Shown one piece after another: positions 25,027 through 33,796 of a DNA stretch of 64,000 nucleotides. The translations under genes and the position numbers were made by a program. This stretch comes from UBA7672 sp963784415 (GTDB lineage Bacteria; Pseudomonadota; Alphaproteobacteria; Caulobacterales; Hyphomonadaceae). Location of the stretch: the NCBI GenBank assembly GCA_963784415.1, contig CAWARK010000014.1, positions 62,001 through 126,000 on the forward strand, written 5' to 3'. Below the pieces are notes generated by a model. It did not search any database and was not told the origin of the DNA. It worked only from the letters and a program-made list of their open reading frames with translations. Within the stretch, counting starts at the first letter, position 1. Every line of letters begins with the position of its first letter.

Positions 25027-25040
25027 TTAAGGAGCGTTAA
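25027..25040. promoter_or_regulatory. CtrA-like TTAA-N6-TTAA element upstream of sthA
   Basis: TTAAGGAGCGTTAA has two TTAA half sites with a 6-bp spacer, close to the TTAA-N7-TTAA consensus for CtrA in Caulobacter. It lies 43 bp upstream of sthA and within 25 bp of the end of the next gene. The spacer is one base short, so confidence is modest. Confidence 0.3.
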
Positions 25041-25061
25041 CTGCTCGTATTCGGGCGTTTA

Positions 25062-25469
25062 TCAGCCTACCTGGGCGATGCCCGTGAGCACATCCAGCGG
25101 CTCGCCGACGCACAGGCCGGTCAACGCAGTCCAGTCGCTCGGGAATTTGTCCTTCACGAATGTGAGAGAGATGCGGCCCCAGTTCTTGCTGCGCGTGCCA
25201 TCGGGCCCGACCAGTTCCGCCGAGCAGATCGGCTCGCCGCCCTGCCGGATCCAGTAGCCCTCGTAGTGGCTGCGGTCGCCATTGGTCGTCAGGCCTTCGA
25301 CATAGTACCGCGTGAAATCGCCCTTGCCGGTCTGCAGCTTGAAGATGGCGCCGCCATCATAGTCTTTTTCCCACTCAATCACGCCGAAGCCGGTCTTCCA
25401 CGTCTCATCCGCAACAGCAGGCGTGGCGACCATCATTGTCGCCAGCAGACAAGCAGCCAATTTACGCAT
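25062..25469 (-). CDS. secreted hypothetical protein
   Basis: This is a 135-residue protein with a signal peptide (MRKLAACLLATMMVATPAVA, then DETWKTGFG). The mature part looks beta-rich, ending LTFVKDKFPSDWTALTGLCVGEP, with two cysteines (in PICSAEL and GLCVGE) that may form a disulfide. I recognise no family. It lies between sthA and a GNAT gene on the same strand, with separate spacing (about 77 and 85 nt), so shared transcription is uncertain. Confidence 0.7.
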   Translation of the reverse strand: MRKLAACLLATMMVATPAVADETWKTGFGVIEWEKDYDGGAIFKLQTGKGDFTRYYVEGLTTNGDRSHYEGYWIRQGGEPICSAELVGPDGTRSKNWGRISLTFVKDKFPSDWTALTGLCVGEPLDVLTGIAQVG

Positions 25470-25554
25470 CCGGTAATCCCCTCACGACCAATCCCGCGTC
25501 GACCTTAGCACTGCGCCCCGCTGGCGCCAGTCGGGCAGGTCAGCATTGCTGCTG

Positions 25555-26052
25555 CTAAAGCGCCTTCACCATGAACACGAGATCGAGCGATTTGCCGAAC
25601 TTGCGGCCAACGCCCTTCAGGTTGCCTTGAACCTCGAAGCCTGCCTGCTCATGTAGAGCAATAGAGCCGCTGTTCGCGCTGTCGATGCCGCCGACCATCG
25701 CTTCCAGGCCTTTCTTCCGGGCCCGTTCGACAAGCTCCGCAAGAATGGCGCGACCGACCCCCTTCCGCTGTGCCGCAGGCGCGACATAAACCGAGTGCTC
25801 GACCGTCTTTGCGTATCCTGGAAAATCACGGAACAAGCCAAAGCTGCCATAGCCCAGCACATCGCCTGCGCTGTCGACCGCCACGATCACCGGGAAGCCC
25901 GCGGCTTTACGCGCCTGCATCCATGTGCGGCGCAGGTCGAGCGTGGTTTCGGTCTCCGACCAGATCGAGAACGTCTCCCGCACCGCGTGATTGAAGATCG
26001 CCGTGATGCCGGGCAGGCGGCTCTCATCCGCGTCCAGAATACTGATGCTCAT
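25555..26052 (-). CDS. GNAT acetyltransferase, phosphinothricin/methionine-sulfoximine type
   Basis: This is a 165-residue protein. The acetyl-CoA motif is VYVAPAAQRKGVGRAIL (Q/RxxGxG/A), and NHAVRETFSIW near the start plus SIALHEQAGFEVQGNLKGVGRKFGKSLD near the end are typical of the Pat/MnaT (YncA) subgroup. It should N-acetylate amino-acid-like substrates such as methionine sulfoximine; the true substrate is unknown. GGGAGG precedes the ATG. It is divergent from the acyl-CoA synthetase gene. Confidence 0.88.
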   Translation of the reverse strand: MSISILDADESRLPGITAIFNHAVRETFSIWSETETTLDLRRTWMQARKAAGFPVIVAVDSAGDVLGYGSFGLFRDFPGYAKTVEHSVYVAPAAQRKGVGRAILAELVERARKKGLEAMVGGIDSANSGSIALHEQAGFEVQGNLKGVGRKFGKSLDLVFMVKAL

Positions 26053-26185
26053 AGGCCCTCCCGTGCTGCGCCGCAGCGTTGCATGCAGTCTTTCTCGCGT
26101 CCACTTGCGTGAGGAGGCACTAGCCCGAAATCACGGGGCGTGCGATCTCCGACCAAAGCCTAGAAGACTGCAGGGAGCCTACGTC

Positions 26186-27931
26186 ATGTCCACCGAAACC
26201 GCCGCCTTCCCGGTGCTGACCATCCCGCAATGCAATGCGGCGATGACGGCCCCCGGCGCCAAATTCGAGATGGAAGAGAAGCTCATCAACGGCCTCTCCT
26301 TGCGCACCTACAAGCAGGCGCCGCTGACCCTTCGCGACATCGTGATCGCTTCGAAAGAGTGGGGCGACCGCGAATACATCGTCTACCAGGACGAGCGGAT
26401 GACGTTCGATGCTCACCACAAGGCCGTCGCTCATTTCGCCAACAAGCTGCGCACCGAGTTCGGCGTGAAGAAAGGCGACCGCGTCGCCGTGGTGATGCGG
26501 AACTATCCGCAATGGGCCGTCGCGTTTTTCGGCGCGCTGGTCATCGGCGCCATCGCCACGCCGCTCAATTCCTGGTGGACAGGGGAGGAGCTGGAATATG
26601 GGCTGGCCGATAGCGGCGCCAAGATCGCCATCGTCGATCCGGAAAAGCTGGAGCGGATCCGCGAACACCTGCCCAAGCTGACGCAGCTTCAAACCGTCAT
26701 TGTCGCGCGTGGCGCGGATGACGAGGCGGACAAGCGCATCGTCTCGCTGGAAAAGCTTATCGGGCCGGCGAAGTTATGGGCCAGCCTGCCGGATATCGCG
26801 ATGCCGGACGCCGACATCGGTCCTGATGACGATGCAACAATCATGTATACGTCGGGCACCACCGGCAAACCCAAGGGCGCGCTCGCGACGCATCGCGGCA
26901 TCGTCTCGAACGTGTTCAACGGCATGGCCTGCCAGGCGCGCCACTTCGTGCGCCAGGGTCTTGCCCCGCCGGTGCGCGATCCCAAGGTCGATGCCCCGCG
27001 CGTCGCCCTGCTGGCCATCCCGTTTTTCCACGCGACTGGCGCGTTCTCGAACCTCGTTCCGTCGATCATGAACGCCGACAAGATCGTCACGATGTACAAA
27101 TGGGATCCGGGCGAGGCGCTGGGCATCATCCAGCAGGAGAAGGTCACGACAATCGGCGGCGTGCCGGCAATCGCGTGGCAGGTGCTCGAACACCCGGACC
27201 GCGATCAGTACGACCTCTCATCGATCCTCTATGTCGCCTATGGCGGCGCGCCGTCCGCGCCTGAACTCGTGGCGACGATCAAGCGCAAATTCCCGAACGG
27301 CCTTGCCTCCAATGGCTGGGGCATGACGGAAACCTGCGCCGCATCGTGCGTGAACTTCGGCAAAGACTATGAACTGCGCCCGGACTCATGTGGCGCGGCC
27401 GCCCCCGCGATGGATTTCAAGATCGTCGGCGCCAACGGCGAAACGCTCGGACCGAACGAAGTGGGCGAGTTGTGGGTCAAGGGGCCGAACAACTGCAAGG
27501 TCTACTGGAACAAGCCGGAAGCCACGGCCAAGACCTTCATCGATGGCTGGGTCGTCACCGGCGACGTCGGCCGCATCGATGAAGATGGCTTCGTGTTCCT
27601 GATGGACCGCGCTAAAGACATGCTGATCCGTGGCGGCGAGAACATCTACTGCACCGAAGTCGAGAACGCCCTCTACGATCACCCCGCGATCATGGACGCC
27701 GCCGTCGTCGGCATTCCGCACAAGGTGCTCGGCGAGGAAGTCGGCGCCGTTGTTCAAGTCAAACCGGACATGGACGTGACGGTCGATGCCCTGCGCCACT
27801 TCGTTGCGACGAAGATCGCAGCCTTCAAGGTGCCGGTTGAAATCCAGATCCAGCGAGACCCGTTGCCCCGCAATGCCAATGGCAAGATCATGAAGAGCGA
27901 ATTGCGTGGGCGATTTACCCCGCGCGCTTAG
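26186..27931 (+). CDS. class I adenylate-forming enzyme, fatty/aryl acyl-CoA synthetase
   Basis: This is a 581-residue protein. The AMP-binding motif TIMYTSGTTGKPKGAL, the NGWGMTETCA motif, VTGDVGRIDEDGFVFLMDRAKDMLIRGG-type hinge region and the C-terminal catalytic Lys in PRNANGKIMKSEL are all present, so it should be active in forming acyl-CoA from a carboxylate, ATP and CoA. Chain length or aryl preference cannot be read reliably. Start MSTETAAFP at 26186 has CAGGGAG upstream; the open frame continues 5' but overlaps the divergent gene. Its stop overlaps the convergent small gene (TTAG). Confidence 0.9.
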   Translation: MSTETAAFPVLTIPQCNAAMTAPGAKFEMEEKLINGLSLRTYKQAPLTLRDIVIASKEWGDREYIVYQDERMTFDAHHKAVAHFANKLRTEFGVKKGDRVAVVMRNYPQWAVAFFGALVIGAIATPLNSWWTGEELEYGLADSGAKIAIVDPEKLERIREHLPKLTQLQTVIVARGADDEADKRIVSLEKLIGPAKLWASLPDIAMPDADIGPDDDATIMYTSGTTGKPKGALATHRGIVSNVFNGMACQARHFVRQGLAPPVRDPKVDAPRVALLAIPFFHATGAFSNLVPSIMNADKIVTMYKWDPGEALGIIQQEKVTTIGGVPAIAWQVLEHPDRDQYDLSSILYVAYGGAPSAPELVATIKRKFPNGLASNGWGMTETCAASCVNFGKDYELRPDSCGAAAPAMDFKIVGANGETLGPNEVGELWVKGPNNCKVYWNKPEATAKTFIDGWVVTGDVGRIDEDGFVFLMDRAKDMLIRGGENIYCTEVENALYDHPAIMDAAVVGIPHKVLGEEVGAVVQVKPDMDVTVDALRHFVATKIAAFKVPVEIQIQRDPLPRNANGKIMKSELRGRFTPRA

Positions 27932-28077
27932 CCCCCAGTCGGCTGCATAGTGAAAATGGCGACGATCGCGAACGCCACGACGACCAACGCAATGCCGATG
28001 CCGAGCATGTAGCGCACGCCATGGCCCGTCTCGCCCTGGCGAACTTCGTCGATTTCAGGCTTCAACTGGTCGGTCAT
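27928..28077 (-). CDS. small single-pass membrane protein
   Basis: This is a 49-residue protein: a charged N-terminal part (MTDQLKPEIDEVRQGETGHG) followed by one membrane helix (YMLGIGIALVVVAFAIVAIF) and a short tail. GAGG precedes the ATG; an in-frame codon 48 nt further upstream has no ribosome site. Its stop codon TAA overlaps the TAG of the convergent acyl-CoA synthetase. It is divergent from two other small membrane proteins. Function is not recognised. Confidence 0.65.
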   Translation of the reverse strand: MTDQLKPEIDEVRQGETGHGVRYMLGIGIALVVVAFAIVAIFTMQPTGG

Positions 28078-28228
28078 GGAATAACCTCGCTGCTCAATTC
28101 GTGGGAGCGCAGCCATCGGCCACATGAATTAAACTGCTGGTTTCTCAGTGAGTTCCGCGATTCACTGTGAACCGCGGAAACTCTGCCTCCCTCAGTGCGT
28201 TCCATCCCTGCAACTAGCGAGGGATATC

Positions 28229-28453
28229 ATGAGCCGTGCAAGCCTCTGGTCAGTTATCGTCTTCACGGTTTTCGCGTTTGCGACCGTGGTCATATTCTTC
28301 TGGATCCGCGACGGGTCGCTAGGCCGCGCGGGGCAGTCGATGGATCATTTCCTCGGCCAGACCGGCGAGAATGTCGCCAAGACAGCTGACAACATCGTCG
28401 CGAACACCGGTGAGGCGATCAACAACGCCACCGACGGCGACGATCGTACCTGA
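28229..28453 (+). CDS. small membrane protein, copy 1 of a tandem pair
   Basis: This is a 74-residue protein with GAGGG upstream of the ATG at 28229. One N-terminal membrane helix (LWSVIVFTVFAFATVVIFFWI) is followed directly by RDGSLGRAGQSMD, an amphipathic stretch, and the tail NATDGDDRT. The next gene encodes a protein with the same layout and matching motifs (RDGSLESAGREMD, NATDGNDKT), so the two are a tandem duplication. The topology suggests an inner-membrane anchor with a soluble acidic tail. I recognise no family. Confidence 0.7.
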   Translation: MSRASLWSVIVFTVFAFATVVIFFWIRDGSLGRAGQSMDHFLGQTGENVAKTADNIVANTGEAINNATDGDDRT

Positions 28454-28483
28454 TCACATAATTTTACGGCTGGGAGTTTGGAC

Positions 28484-28711
28484 ATGCGCGTCATTGGCGG
28501 CTTGATAATTGCGATCGGCGTCGCATTCATCGCGGTGCTGGGCTTTTACTGGATGCGCGACGGATCGCTTGAAAGCGCCGGTCGTGAGATGGACTCGAAC
28601 CTGTCGCACATCGACAAGACGACTGAGCCTCTTCAGGATTCGGTCAAGGGCGTCGGCGACGGCGTGAAGGAAACTATCGAGAACGCCACCGACGGCAACG
28701 ACAAGACCTAG
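28484..28711 (+). CDS. small membrane protein, copy 2 of a tandem pair
   Basis: This is a 75-residue paralogue of the preceding gene: MRVIGGLIIAIGVAFIAVLGFYWM membrane helix, RDGSLESAGREMD, a longer polar middle (STTEPLQDSVKGVGDGVKE-like), and the tail NATDGNDKT. GGGAG lies 7 nt from the ATG at 28484, 30 nt after copy 1. The stop overlaps that of the convergent zntB-like gene as CTAG (28708-28711). Confidence 0.7.
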   Translation: MRVIGGLIIAIGVAFIAVLGFYWMRDGSLESAGREMDSNLSHIDKTTEPLQDSVKGVGDGVKETIENATDGNDKT

Positions 28712-29727
28712 ATCCAGCGCCGCCATTTCAGAAGGCCGAGCAGGGCGGTGCTTACGACGACCGTCATTCCGACAACGGCGCCGAACGACCACGGCTCGTC
28801 ATGATAAGGAATCCCGGCGAGGTTCATGCCGAGCAATCCGGTGAAGAACGTCAGCGGTAGGAAGAAAGCCGAGATGATCGACAGCGTTAGCAAGCGGCGG
28901 TTCAGCTGCTCCTGGCGTTGTCCCGATAGTTGATCCTGCAGCACGGCGGCGCGGTCCCGGATTGAATCCAGTTCCTCCGAAATGCGCGTGATCCGGTCCG
29001 CCGCCTCGCGCAGGTGCATCCCCTGGTCAACCAGCAAAACCTGGCGACCTTCACGCTGCAGCTGAACCATGGCGTCGCGTTGCGGCAGGATATAGCGGCG
29101 CAGGATCAGGATCGTGCTGCGGAATTCGGCCAGCGGGATCGCAGGCAGGTGCTCCTTCGAGGTCAGCAATTGCTCCTCGAACTCGTCCGCCTCTTCCTTC
29201 AACTGCTCAACCACCGGCTCGATCTTGTCGATCAGCTTGTCGGCGATTGCGACCAGCAGACCGCCGGGCGAAAGATTGTCGAGCTCACCGGACGCGATCT
29301 CTTCGCGTATCTCGTGGATGGCTTTCACCGGATAGGACCGCATCGAGATCACGAGATTTGCGGTCGCCCACATGCGCACCGAAATCATGTCTTCCGGTTC
29401 GGCGCCCGGGTTGTGGTTGATGCCGCGAAGGTTCAGCAGCACGCCGTCTTCATAGGCGGCGCAGCGTGGCCGGGTTTCGGATTGCAGCAGGGCCGAGATC
29501 ACCGTCTCGTCGAGATCGCTCGACGTCTCCAGCCAGTCGCGCGTTTCCGCCGCAAGCCGGTTGAAGTGCAGCCAGCGCCAGCCCGTGGTGGGGCAGGCGG
29601 CCGTCGGCTTGATGCTCGACCAGTCTATCTTCTCGATCGCGCCATCGGACTTGAACTCGAAGCCGAAGATAAAGGCTTCCGCGTTCGGCTCGGCATGGTC
29701 GTTACGTTCGATTGGTGAAACGGGCAT
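28708..29727 (-). CDS. zntB: CorA-family metal transporter, ZntB-like
   Basis: This is a 339-residue protein. The long N-terminal cytoplasmic funnel domain (WLHFNRLAAETRDWL, LLNLRGINHNPGAEPEDMISVRMW) is followed by the extended stalk helix and two C-terminal membrane helices. The GMN pore signature is present in FFTGLLGMNLAGIP. The RGIN...EDM...SVRMW pattern points to ZntB-type Zn2+ transport rather than Mg2+ CorA. Membrane position and pentamer formation are assumed from the family. Confidence 0.88.
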   Translation of the reverse strand: MPVSPIERNDHAEPNAEAFIFGFEFKSDGAIEKIDWSSIKPTAACPTTGWRWLHFNRLAAETRDWLETSSDLDETVISALLQSETRPRCAAYEDGVLLNLRGINHNPGAEPEDMISVRMWATANLVISMRSYPVKAIHEIREEIASGELDNLSPGGLLVAIADKLIDKIEPVVEQLKEEADEFEEQLLTSKEHLPAIPLAEFRSTILILRRYILPQRDAMVQLQREGRQVLLVDQGMHLREAADRITRISEELDSIRDRAAVLQDQLSGQRQEQLNRRLLTLSIISAFFLPLTFFTGLLGMNLAGIPYHDEPWSFGAVVGMTVVVSTALLGLLKWRRWI

Positions 29728-29852
29728 CGGGCGGCTTTATTTGCTGGCGTGGGCTTGTTGTCCGGGAGTTGGTCCCCGGGTTCTAGACCGGTTTCGACGG
29801 GCTGGGCTAGCGCCGCGCTTGAATGAACGCAGGTGCTGGCATCTAAGGGGAC

Positions 29853-30596
29853 ATGAGCGGAACTGAGATGTCCCAGCGACTGGACGTGGAACTGGTCCAG
29901 CGAGGCCTGGCGGCTTCGCGGGCGCAAGCGCGCGAGGCCATCGAAGCCGGCAATGTCACCGTGAACGGCGTGCCCGCGACGAAAGCTTCGCAGGTCGTGC
30001 CTGCAGACGCAGTCATCGCGGCGATTCCGCTGCATCCGTGGGTTTCCCGCGGCGGGATCAAGCTGGACCACGCGCTCGACGTCTTCGGCATCGACGTAGC
30101 CGGGCGCCATTGCCTCGACATCGGGTCGTCCACCGGCGGCTTTACCGACGTGTTGCTGTCGCGCGCCGCGCGGCGGGTGGTGGCGGTCGATGTTGGCGTC
30201 GGCCAACTGCATCCGCGCCTGCGGGCAGATTTGAGAGTCATCTCACTGGAATCGACTGACGCGCGTAATCTCGACGCGGCCATGATCGTTGAGCCGCCGA
30301 CCCTGCTGGTCTGCGACGCCAGCTTCATCGGTCTGGCCAAACTGCTGGCCGTGCCTTTGTCGCTGGCCGCCGCCGATGCCCGGCTGGTGGCGCTGTTCAA
30401 GCCGCAGTTCGAAGTCGGCCGGGAGAATATCGGCAAGGGTGGAATCGTCACCGACACCGCAGCGACTGATGCAGCAGCGCAGGCTTTGGAGAGCTGGTTG
30501 GGGCGGCAGGGCTGGTCTGTGAAAAAGTGGACCGACAGTCCTATCGCCGGAGGCGATGGCAATCGCGAGCGGCTGTTTTTCGCCGCCAGATCCTGA
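29853..30596 (+). CDS. tlyA: TlyA-family rRNA 2'-O-methyltransferase
   Basis: This is a 247-residue protein. The N-terminal S4 RNA-binding domain (QRLDVELVQRGLAASRAQAREAIE-type) is followed by the FtsJ-like methyltransferase domain: SRGGIKLDHAL, LDIGSSTGGFTDVLL (SAM), LLVCDASFIGL and LFKPQFEVGRENIGKGG, giving a plausible K-D-K-E catalytic set. TlyA methylates 23S and often 16S rRNA ribose; the short or long subtype determines 16S activity and was not resolved. AAGGGGAC precedes the ATG. In many alphaproteobacteria tlyA lies next to dxs, but here dxs is 19 kb away. Confidence 0.92.
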   Translation: MSGTEMSQRLDVELVQRGLAASRAQAREAIEAGNVTVNGVPATKASQVVPADAVIAAIPLHPWVSRGGIKLDHALDVFGIDVAGRHCLDIGSSTGGFTDVLLSRAARRVVAVDVGVGQLHPRLRADLRVISLESTDARNLDAAMIVEPPTLLVCDASFIGLAKLLAVPLSLAAADARLVALFKPQFEVGRENIGKGGIVTDTAATDAAAQALESWLGRQGWSVKKWTDSPIAGGDGNRERLFFAARS

Positions 30597-30642
30597 ACCC
30601 TGGCAGTCGCTTCGGGTCAAATTCCTGATGCCAGAATCAGAC

Positions 30643-30670
30643 GAGCCGCGCTGCTTGCGCAACGCGGCTC
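30643..30670. terminator. hairpin between convergent genes, possible bidirectional terminator
   Basis: GAGCCGCG (30643-30650) pairs with CGCGGCTC (30663-30670) around 12 nt that include the palindrome TTGCGCAA. It lies between convergent tlyA and the glycine-zipper gene. T-runs are absent, so termination is only suggested by position. Confidence 0.35.
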
Positions 30671-30750
30671 ACCCTTACAGGCCCTGGGTTGGGGGGACGG
30701 GCCTGTCCTTTGAAGGCAGCCCAGATCCCCCGAAAGCGATCGCAAGCAGC

Positions 30751-31383
30751 CTAATCTCTTACCCGCCAATCGCCGTAGTAAGCGTCTCGGCAGACTTCAA
30801 CCGGTCTGTGAACTTCTGACCCGTCCGGCAGGCGCGTAACCTGCGTCGCTTCCGAGCAATCAGACCCCGCAAATTGATCGTCACGATTATATGACGACCT
30901 GTCGGAAGGGTAAAGGTCAGGGCGGTATCGATCGTACGAAGAATCGTTTCCGCCATATCCGGAGCGATACGCAGAACCGCCCGCATCATAAGGATAAATT
31001 CCCTGCGGCGTGCGATCGTATCCGTAGTCATTATATTGTGAACCGCCGTAGTTCGGATTGTAGGTGCCCGGAACGGCGCCGAAGCCCGAACCTGTCTGGT
31101 ACGGCGGAGCGCAACGCGTCGTGTCCTTGCCGATGCCCTGGCCGACCAGACCACCGAGCACGGCGCCAACTGCGGTGCCATCGCCGCGATGGCCGCTGGC
31201 GGCAACGTTGCTGCCGAGTACGCCGCCGAGGATGCCGCCGAGAATGGCGCCGCCGACCTGGTTATCCCGTTGCGCTTCGCCGCAGCCGCGGACGCGATAC
31301 CCGCTTTGGGCGGATGCCGGCATGAGCGCGGGCAGGGTCGCCACGGCGAGGGTGGAGAGAACGAGAAGAGCCTTGATCCGCAT
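30751..31383 (-). CDS. exported glycine-zipper protein
   Basis: This is a 210-residue protein with a signal peptide (MRIKALLVLSTLAVATLPALMPASAQ). A glycine zipper (GGAILGGILGGVLGSNVAAS and AVGAVLGGLVGQGIG) resembles the 17-kDa surface antigen/YMGG type, followed by a Tyr/Gly/Ser-rich low-complexity region (about 115-165) and a C-terminal block with paired cysteines (SDCSEATQVTRLPDG, VEVCRDAYYGDW). It probably associates with the outer membrane. The exact role is unknown. Confidence 0.82.
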   Translation of the reverse strand: MRIKALLVLSTLAVATLPALMPASAQSGYRVRGCGEAQRDNQVGGAILGGILGGVLGSNVAASGHRGDGTAVGAVLGGLVGQGIGKDTTRCAPPYQTGSGFGAVPGTYNPNYGGSQYNDYGYDRTPQGIYPYDAGGSAYRSGYGGNDSSYDRYRPDLYPSDRSSYNRDDQFAGSDCSEATQVTRLPDGSEVHRPVEVCRDAYYGDWRVRD

Positions 31384-31465
31384 TGGAAGTCCTCCGGGAC
31401 AAACGCGATTGAAGTCTACCCTGAGCTTTCCAACCTGAACGGAAGCTGAAGCCTTTGTCCGGTGG

Positions 31466-31723
31466 TCAGCGGCCCTGCTTTTTGCACTGGTCGGCGCTCA
31501 GGTCGCGGCTACAGGCGTAAACGGCGCCATCCGGGGTGATGGCAGTCCAATAGCTGGTGAATATCAATGCGTAGCGGTTCCGGATCTTGATATTCTGCGC
31601 TGAAAAATCGCCATCAATCTGACCGGCCGAGATCTGCTGGAATTCGTCGACAGAGCCGACGGATTGGCCGGTCGCGCACGACGCCAGCATCAATGCCATC
31701 ATCGCCAGAGCCGTTGTTCGCAT
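31466..31723 (-). CDS. small lipoprotein
   Basis: This is an 85-residue lipoprotein precursor: MRTTALAMMALMLASC gives a good lipobox with mature N-terminus CATGQSVGSVDEF. The C-terminal part has YSxxW-like and two Cys (YACSRDLSADQCKK). I use the ATG at 31723; an in-frame TTG at 31735 is less likely. It is on the same strand as aroC and the glycine-zipper gene but with gaps of about 80-90 nt. Family not recognised. Confidence 0.65.
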   Translation of the reverse strand: MRTTALAMMALMLASCATGQSVGSVDEFQQISAGQIDGDFSAQNIKIRNRYALIFTSYWTAITPDGAVYACSRDLSADQCKKQGR

Positions 31724-31812
31724 CGAGACGCCCAACCTTGACGCCTGACGCTAACAGATCGCGTTCCCTTTGCCGCAGGTTAAAAGCAGCGCCGCCGCAG
31801 CAGCGGCAAGGC

Positions 31813-32904
31813 TCAGCGGCCGGTTTGCCCACGATGGCGGAGCATCTGGTCGGCCAGAACGCAGGCCAGCATTGCTTCCGCAACCGGAACAGCCCGGATG
31901 CCGACGCAAGGATCATGGCGGCCCTTGGTGCGAATATCAGTGTCCTCGCCCTGGGCGTTCACTGTGCGGCGCGGCGTGAGGATCGATGAGGTCGGTTTCA
32001 CGGCGATCCGCGCGACCACCGGCTGACCTGTTGAAATCCCGCCGAGCACGCCGCCATTGTTGTTGGATAGGAACTCGACGCCATTCCCAGATCGGCGCAT
32101 CTCGTCGGCATTGTCTTCGCCAGAGAGCGCAGCCGATGCGAAGCCCGCGCCGATCTCGACGCCTTTCACGGCATTGATGCTCATCATCGCTGCGGCGATC
32201 TCGCCATCAAGCTTGGCGTAGATGGGCGCGCCCCAGCCGGGCGGAACGCCTTCGGCGACAACTTCGATGATCGCGCCACAGGATGATCCGGCCTTGCGGG
32301 TGGCGTCGAGGAACTCCTCCCACTTCGTCGCCATCTCCGCATCCGGGCACCAGAAGGGGTTCTGCTCGATAACATCCCAGTTCCAGTTGTCGCGATTGAT
32401 CGCGTGCGGACCGATCTGCACAACGGCGCCGCGGATGGTGATGCCGGCGCCCAACACCATGCGTGCAACCGCGCCGGCTGCAACGCGCGATGCCGTCTCG
32501 CGCGCCGACGAACGGCCGCCGCCGCGATAATCGCGCACGCCATACTTCTGATCGTAGGTGAAGTCCGCGTGGCCAGGGCGATAGCTGTCGCGGATCTCGC
32601 CATAGTCCTTCGAGCGCTGGTCCGTGTTCTCGATCATCAGCGAAATCGGCGTGCCGGTCGTCACCGGTCCGCCCGTGCGATCATCCTCGAACACGCCGGA
32701 GAGAATCTTCACGAGGTCTTCTTCCTGGCGCTGCGTGACAAAGCGCGAGGTGCCCGGTTTCCGTTTGTCGAGAAACTGCTGGATGTAATCCGCCGTGAGC
32801 TTCAGCCCCGGCGGGCACCCATCCACCACACAGCCGATCGCCGGCCCATGGCTTTCGCCCCAGGTCGTCACGCGGAAGAGATGGCCAAAGGTATTGTGCG
32901 ACAT
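31813..32904 (-). CDS. aroC: chorismate synthase
   Basis: This is a 363-residue protein of normal length. It begins MSHNTFGHLFRVTTWGESHG, the first AroC signature, and contains YRGGGRSSARETASRVAAGA and the RRTVNAQGEDTDIRTKGRHD C-terminal signature, which include FMN and EPSP contacts. It converts 5-enolpyruvylshikimate-3-phosphate to chorismate, the last step of the shikimate pathway. The ribosome site is weak (GCAG). It is divergent from the SDR gene. Confidence 0.97.
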   Translation of the reverse strand: MSHNTFGHLFRVTTWGESHGPAIGCVVDGCPPGLKLTADYIQQFLDKRKPGTSRFVTQRQEEDLVKILSGVFEDDRTGGPVTTGTPISLMIENTDQRSKDYGEIRDSYRPGHADFTYDQKYGVRDYRGGGRSSARETASRVAAGAVARMVLGAGITIRGAVVQIGPHAINRDNWNWDVIEQNPFWCPDAEMATKWEEFLDATRKAGSSCGAIIEVVAEGVPPGWGAPIYAKLDGEIAAAMMSINAVKGVEIGAGFASAALSGEDNADEMRRSGNGVEFLSNNNGGVLGGISTGQPVVARIAVKPTSSILTPRRTVNAQGEDTDIRTKGRHDPCVGIRAVPVAEAMLACVLADQMLRHRGQTGR

Positions 32905-33040
32905 GACTGCGGTTTAGTGGGAGGGGCCGGGGAATGCAAATCCATGCTGGTGCGACGCGAACCTGCGCGTCGTTAACCCTGCCGCTAGCGCGAGCCGAAA
33001 CGCGTCGATAGTCTCCGGCAAAAATCGGGAGGCAAACGCC

Positions 33041-33796
33041 ATGACATACAACTTCAAAGGCAAGACCGCCGTCGTCACGGGCGCGAGCCGTGGGATCGGC
33101 GCGGCCATTGCGCGGACGCTGGCTGCGGATGGCGCGAAAGTCGCCCTCGTGGCGCGGACGGCGGACAAGCTGAAGGCGCTGGCGGCGGAAATCGGCAATG
33201 GCGCTGTCGCGATCGAAGCTGACATGGGATCAGCGGATGGCTGGCGCAAGGCGGCCGACGCCTCGCTCGCGGCGCTGGGTGATATCGACATCCTTGTCAA
33301 CAATGCGGGCGTTAGCGCGGCGCAGGGGTTGGGCAAGGTGACGCCCGAAGGTCTCGACGAAACGCTGAACGTCAACGTGCGCAACCTGATCCTGCTGACC
33401 GACGCGCTATCGGCGTCGCTCATCAAACGGAAGGGGAATGTGGTGAACATCTCGTCCGTCTCGTCCTTCTCCGGCGCGCTGGGGCAGATCGCGTATTCGA
33501 CCTCGAAGGGCGCCGTAAACTCGTTCACGCGCAATGCGTCGATCGATTTCGGCCGGGCCGGCGTTCGGGTGAACGCGATTGCGCCCGGCGTGATCGACGA
33601 CGGCATGTGGTCGACCGCGTTCAACAAGGGTCTTGATCGCGACAAGACGCTTGAGCGCATGGGTCGCCTCGTGCCGCTCGAGAAGCGCTGGGGCTCGGCG
33701 CAGGAGATCGCCGATGCCGTCGCGTTCCTTGCGTCCGACAAGGCCGCCTACATCACGGGGCAGGTGCTCCGCGTCGATGGCGGGATGATCGTCTAG
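33041..33796 (+). CDS. SDR-family oxidoreductase
   Basis: This is a 251-residue classical short-chain dehydrogenase. Cofactor motif TGASRGIG, NNAG structural motif, catalytic Ser in NISSVSSFSG and YSTSKGAV for the Tyr-xxx-Lys pair are all present; the C-terminus GQVLRVDGGMIV is typical. It resembles FabG-type reductases but lacks fab neighbours, so the substrate is open. GGGAGG precedes the ATG. Its stop overlaps the next gene's stop as CTAG (33793-33796). Confidence 0.9.
   Translation: MTYNFKGKTAVVTGASRGIGAAIARTLAADGAKVALVARTADKLKALAAEIGNGAVAIEADMGSADGWRKAADASLAALGDIDILVNNAGVSAAQGLGKVTPEGLDETLNVNVRNLILLTDALSASLIKRKGNVVNISSVSSFSGALGQIAYSTSKGAVNSFTRNASIDFGRAGVRVNAIAPGVIDDGMWSTAFNKGLDRDKTLERMGRLVPLEKRWGSAQEIADAVAFLASDKAAYITGQVLRVDGGMIV

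Noticed and set aside
30597..30750. Possible 6S-like or other small RNA between tlyA and the glycine-zipper gene
   Set aside because: Only one convincing hairpin is present and I could not fold the region into a known RNA; left as a hairpin feature.
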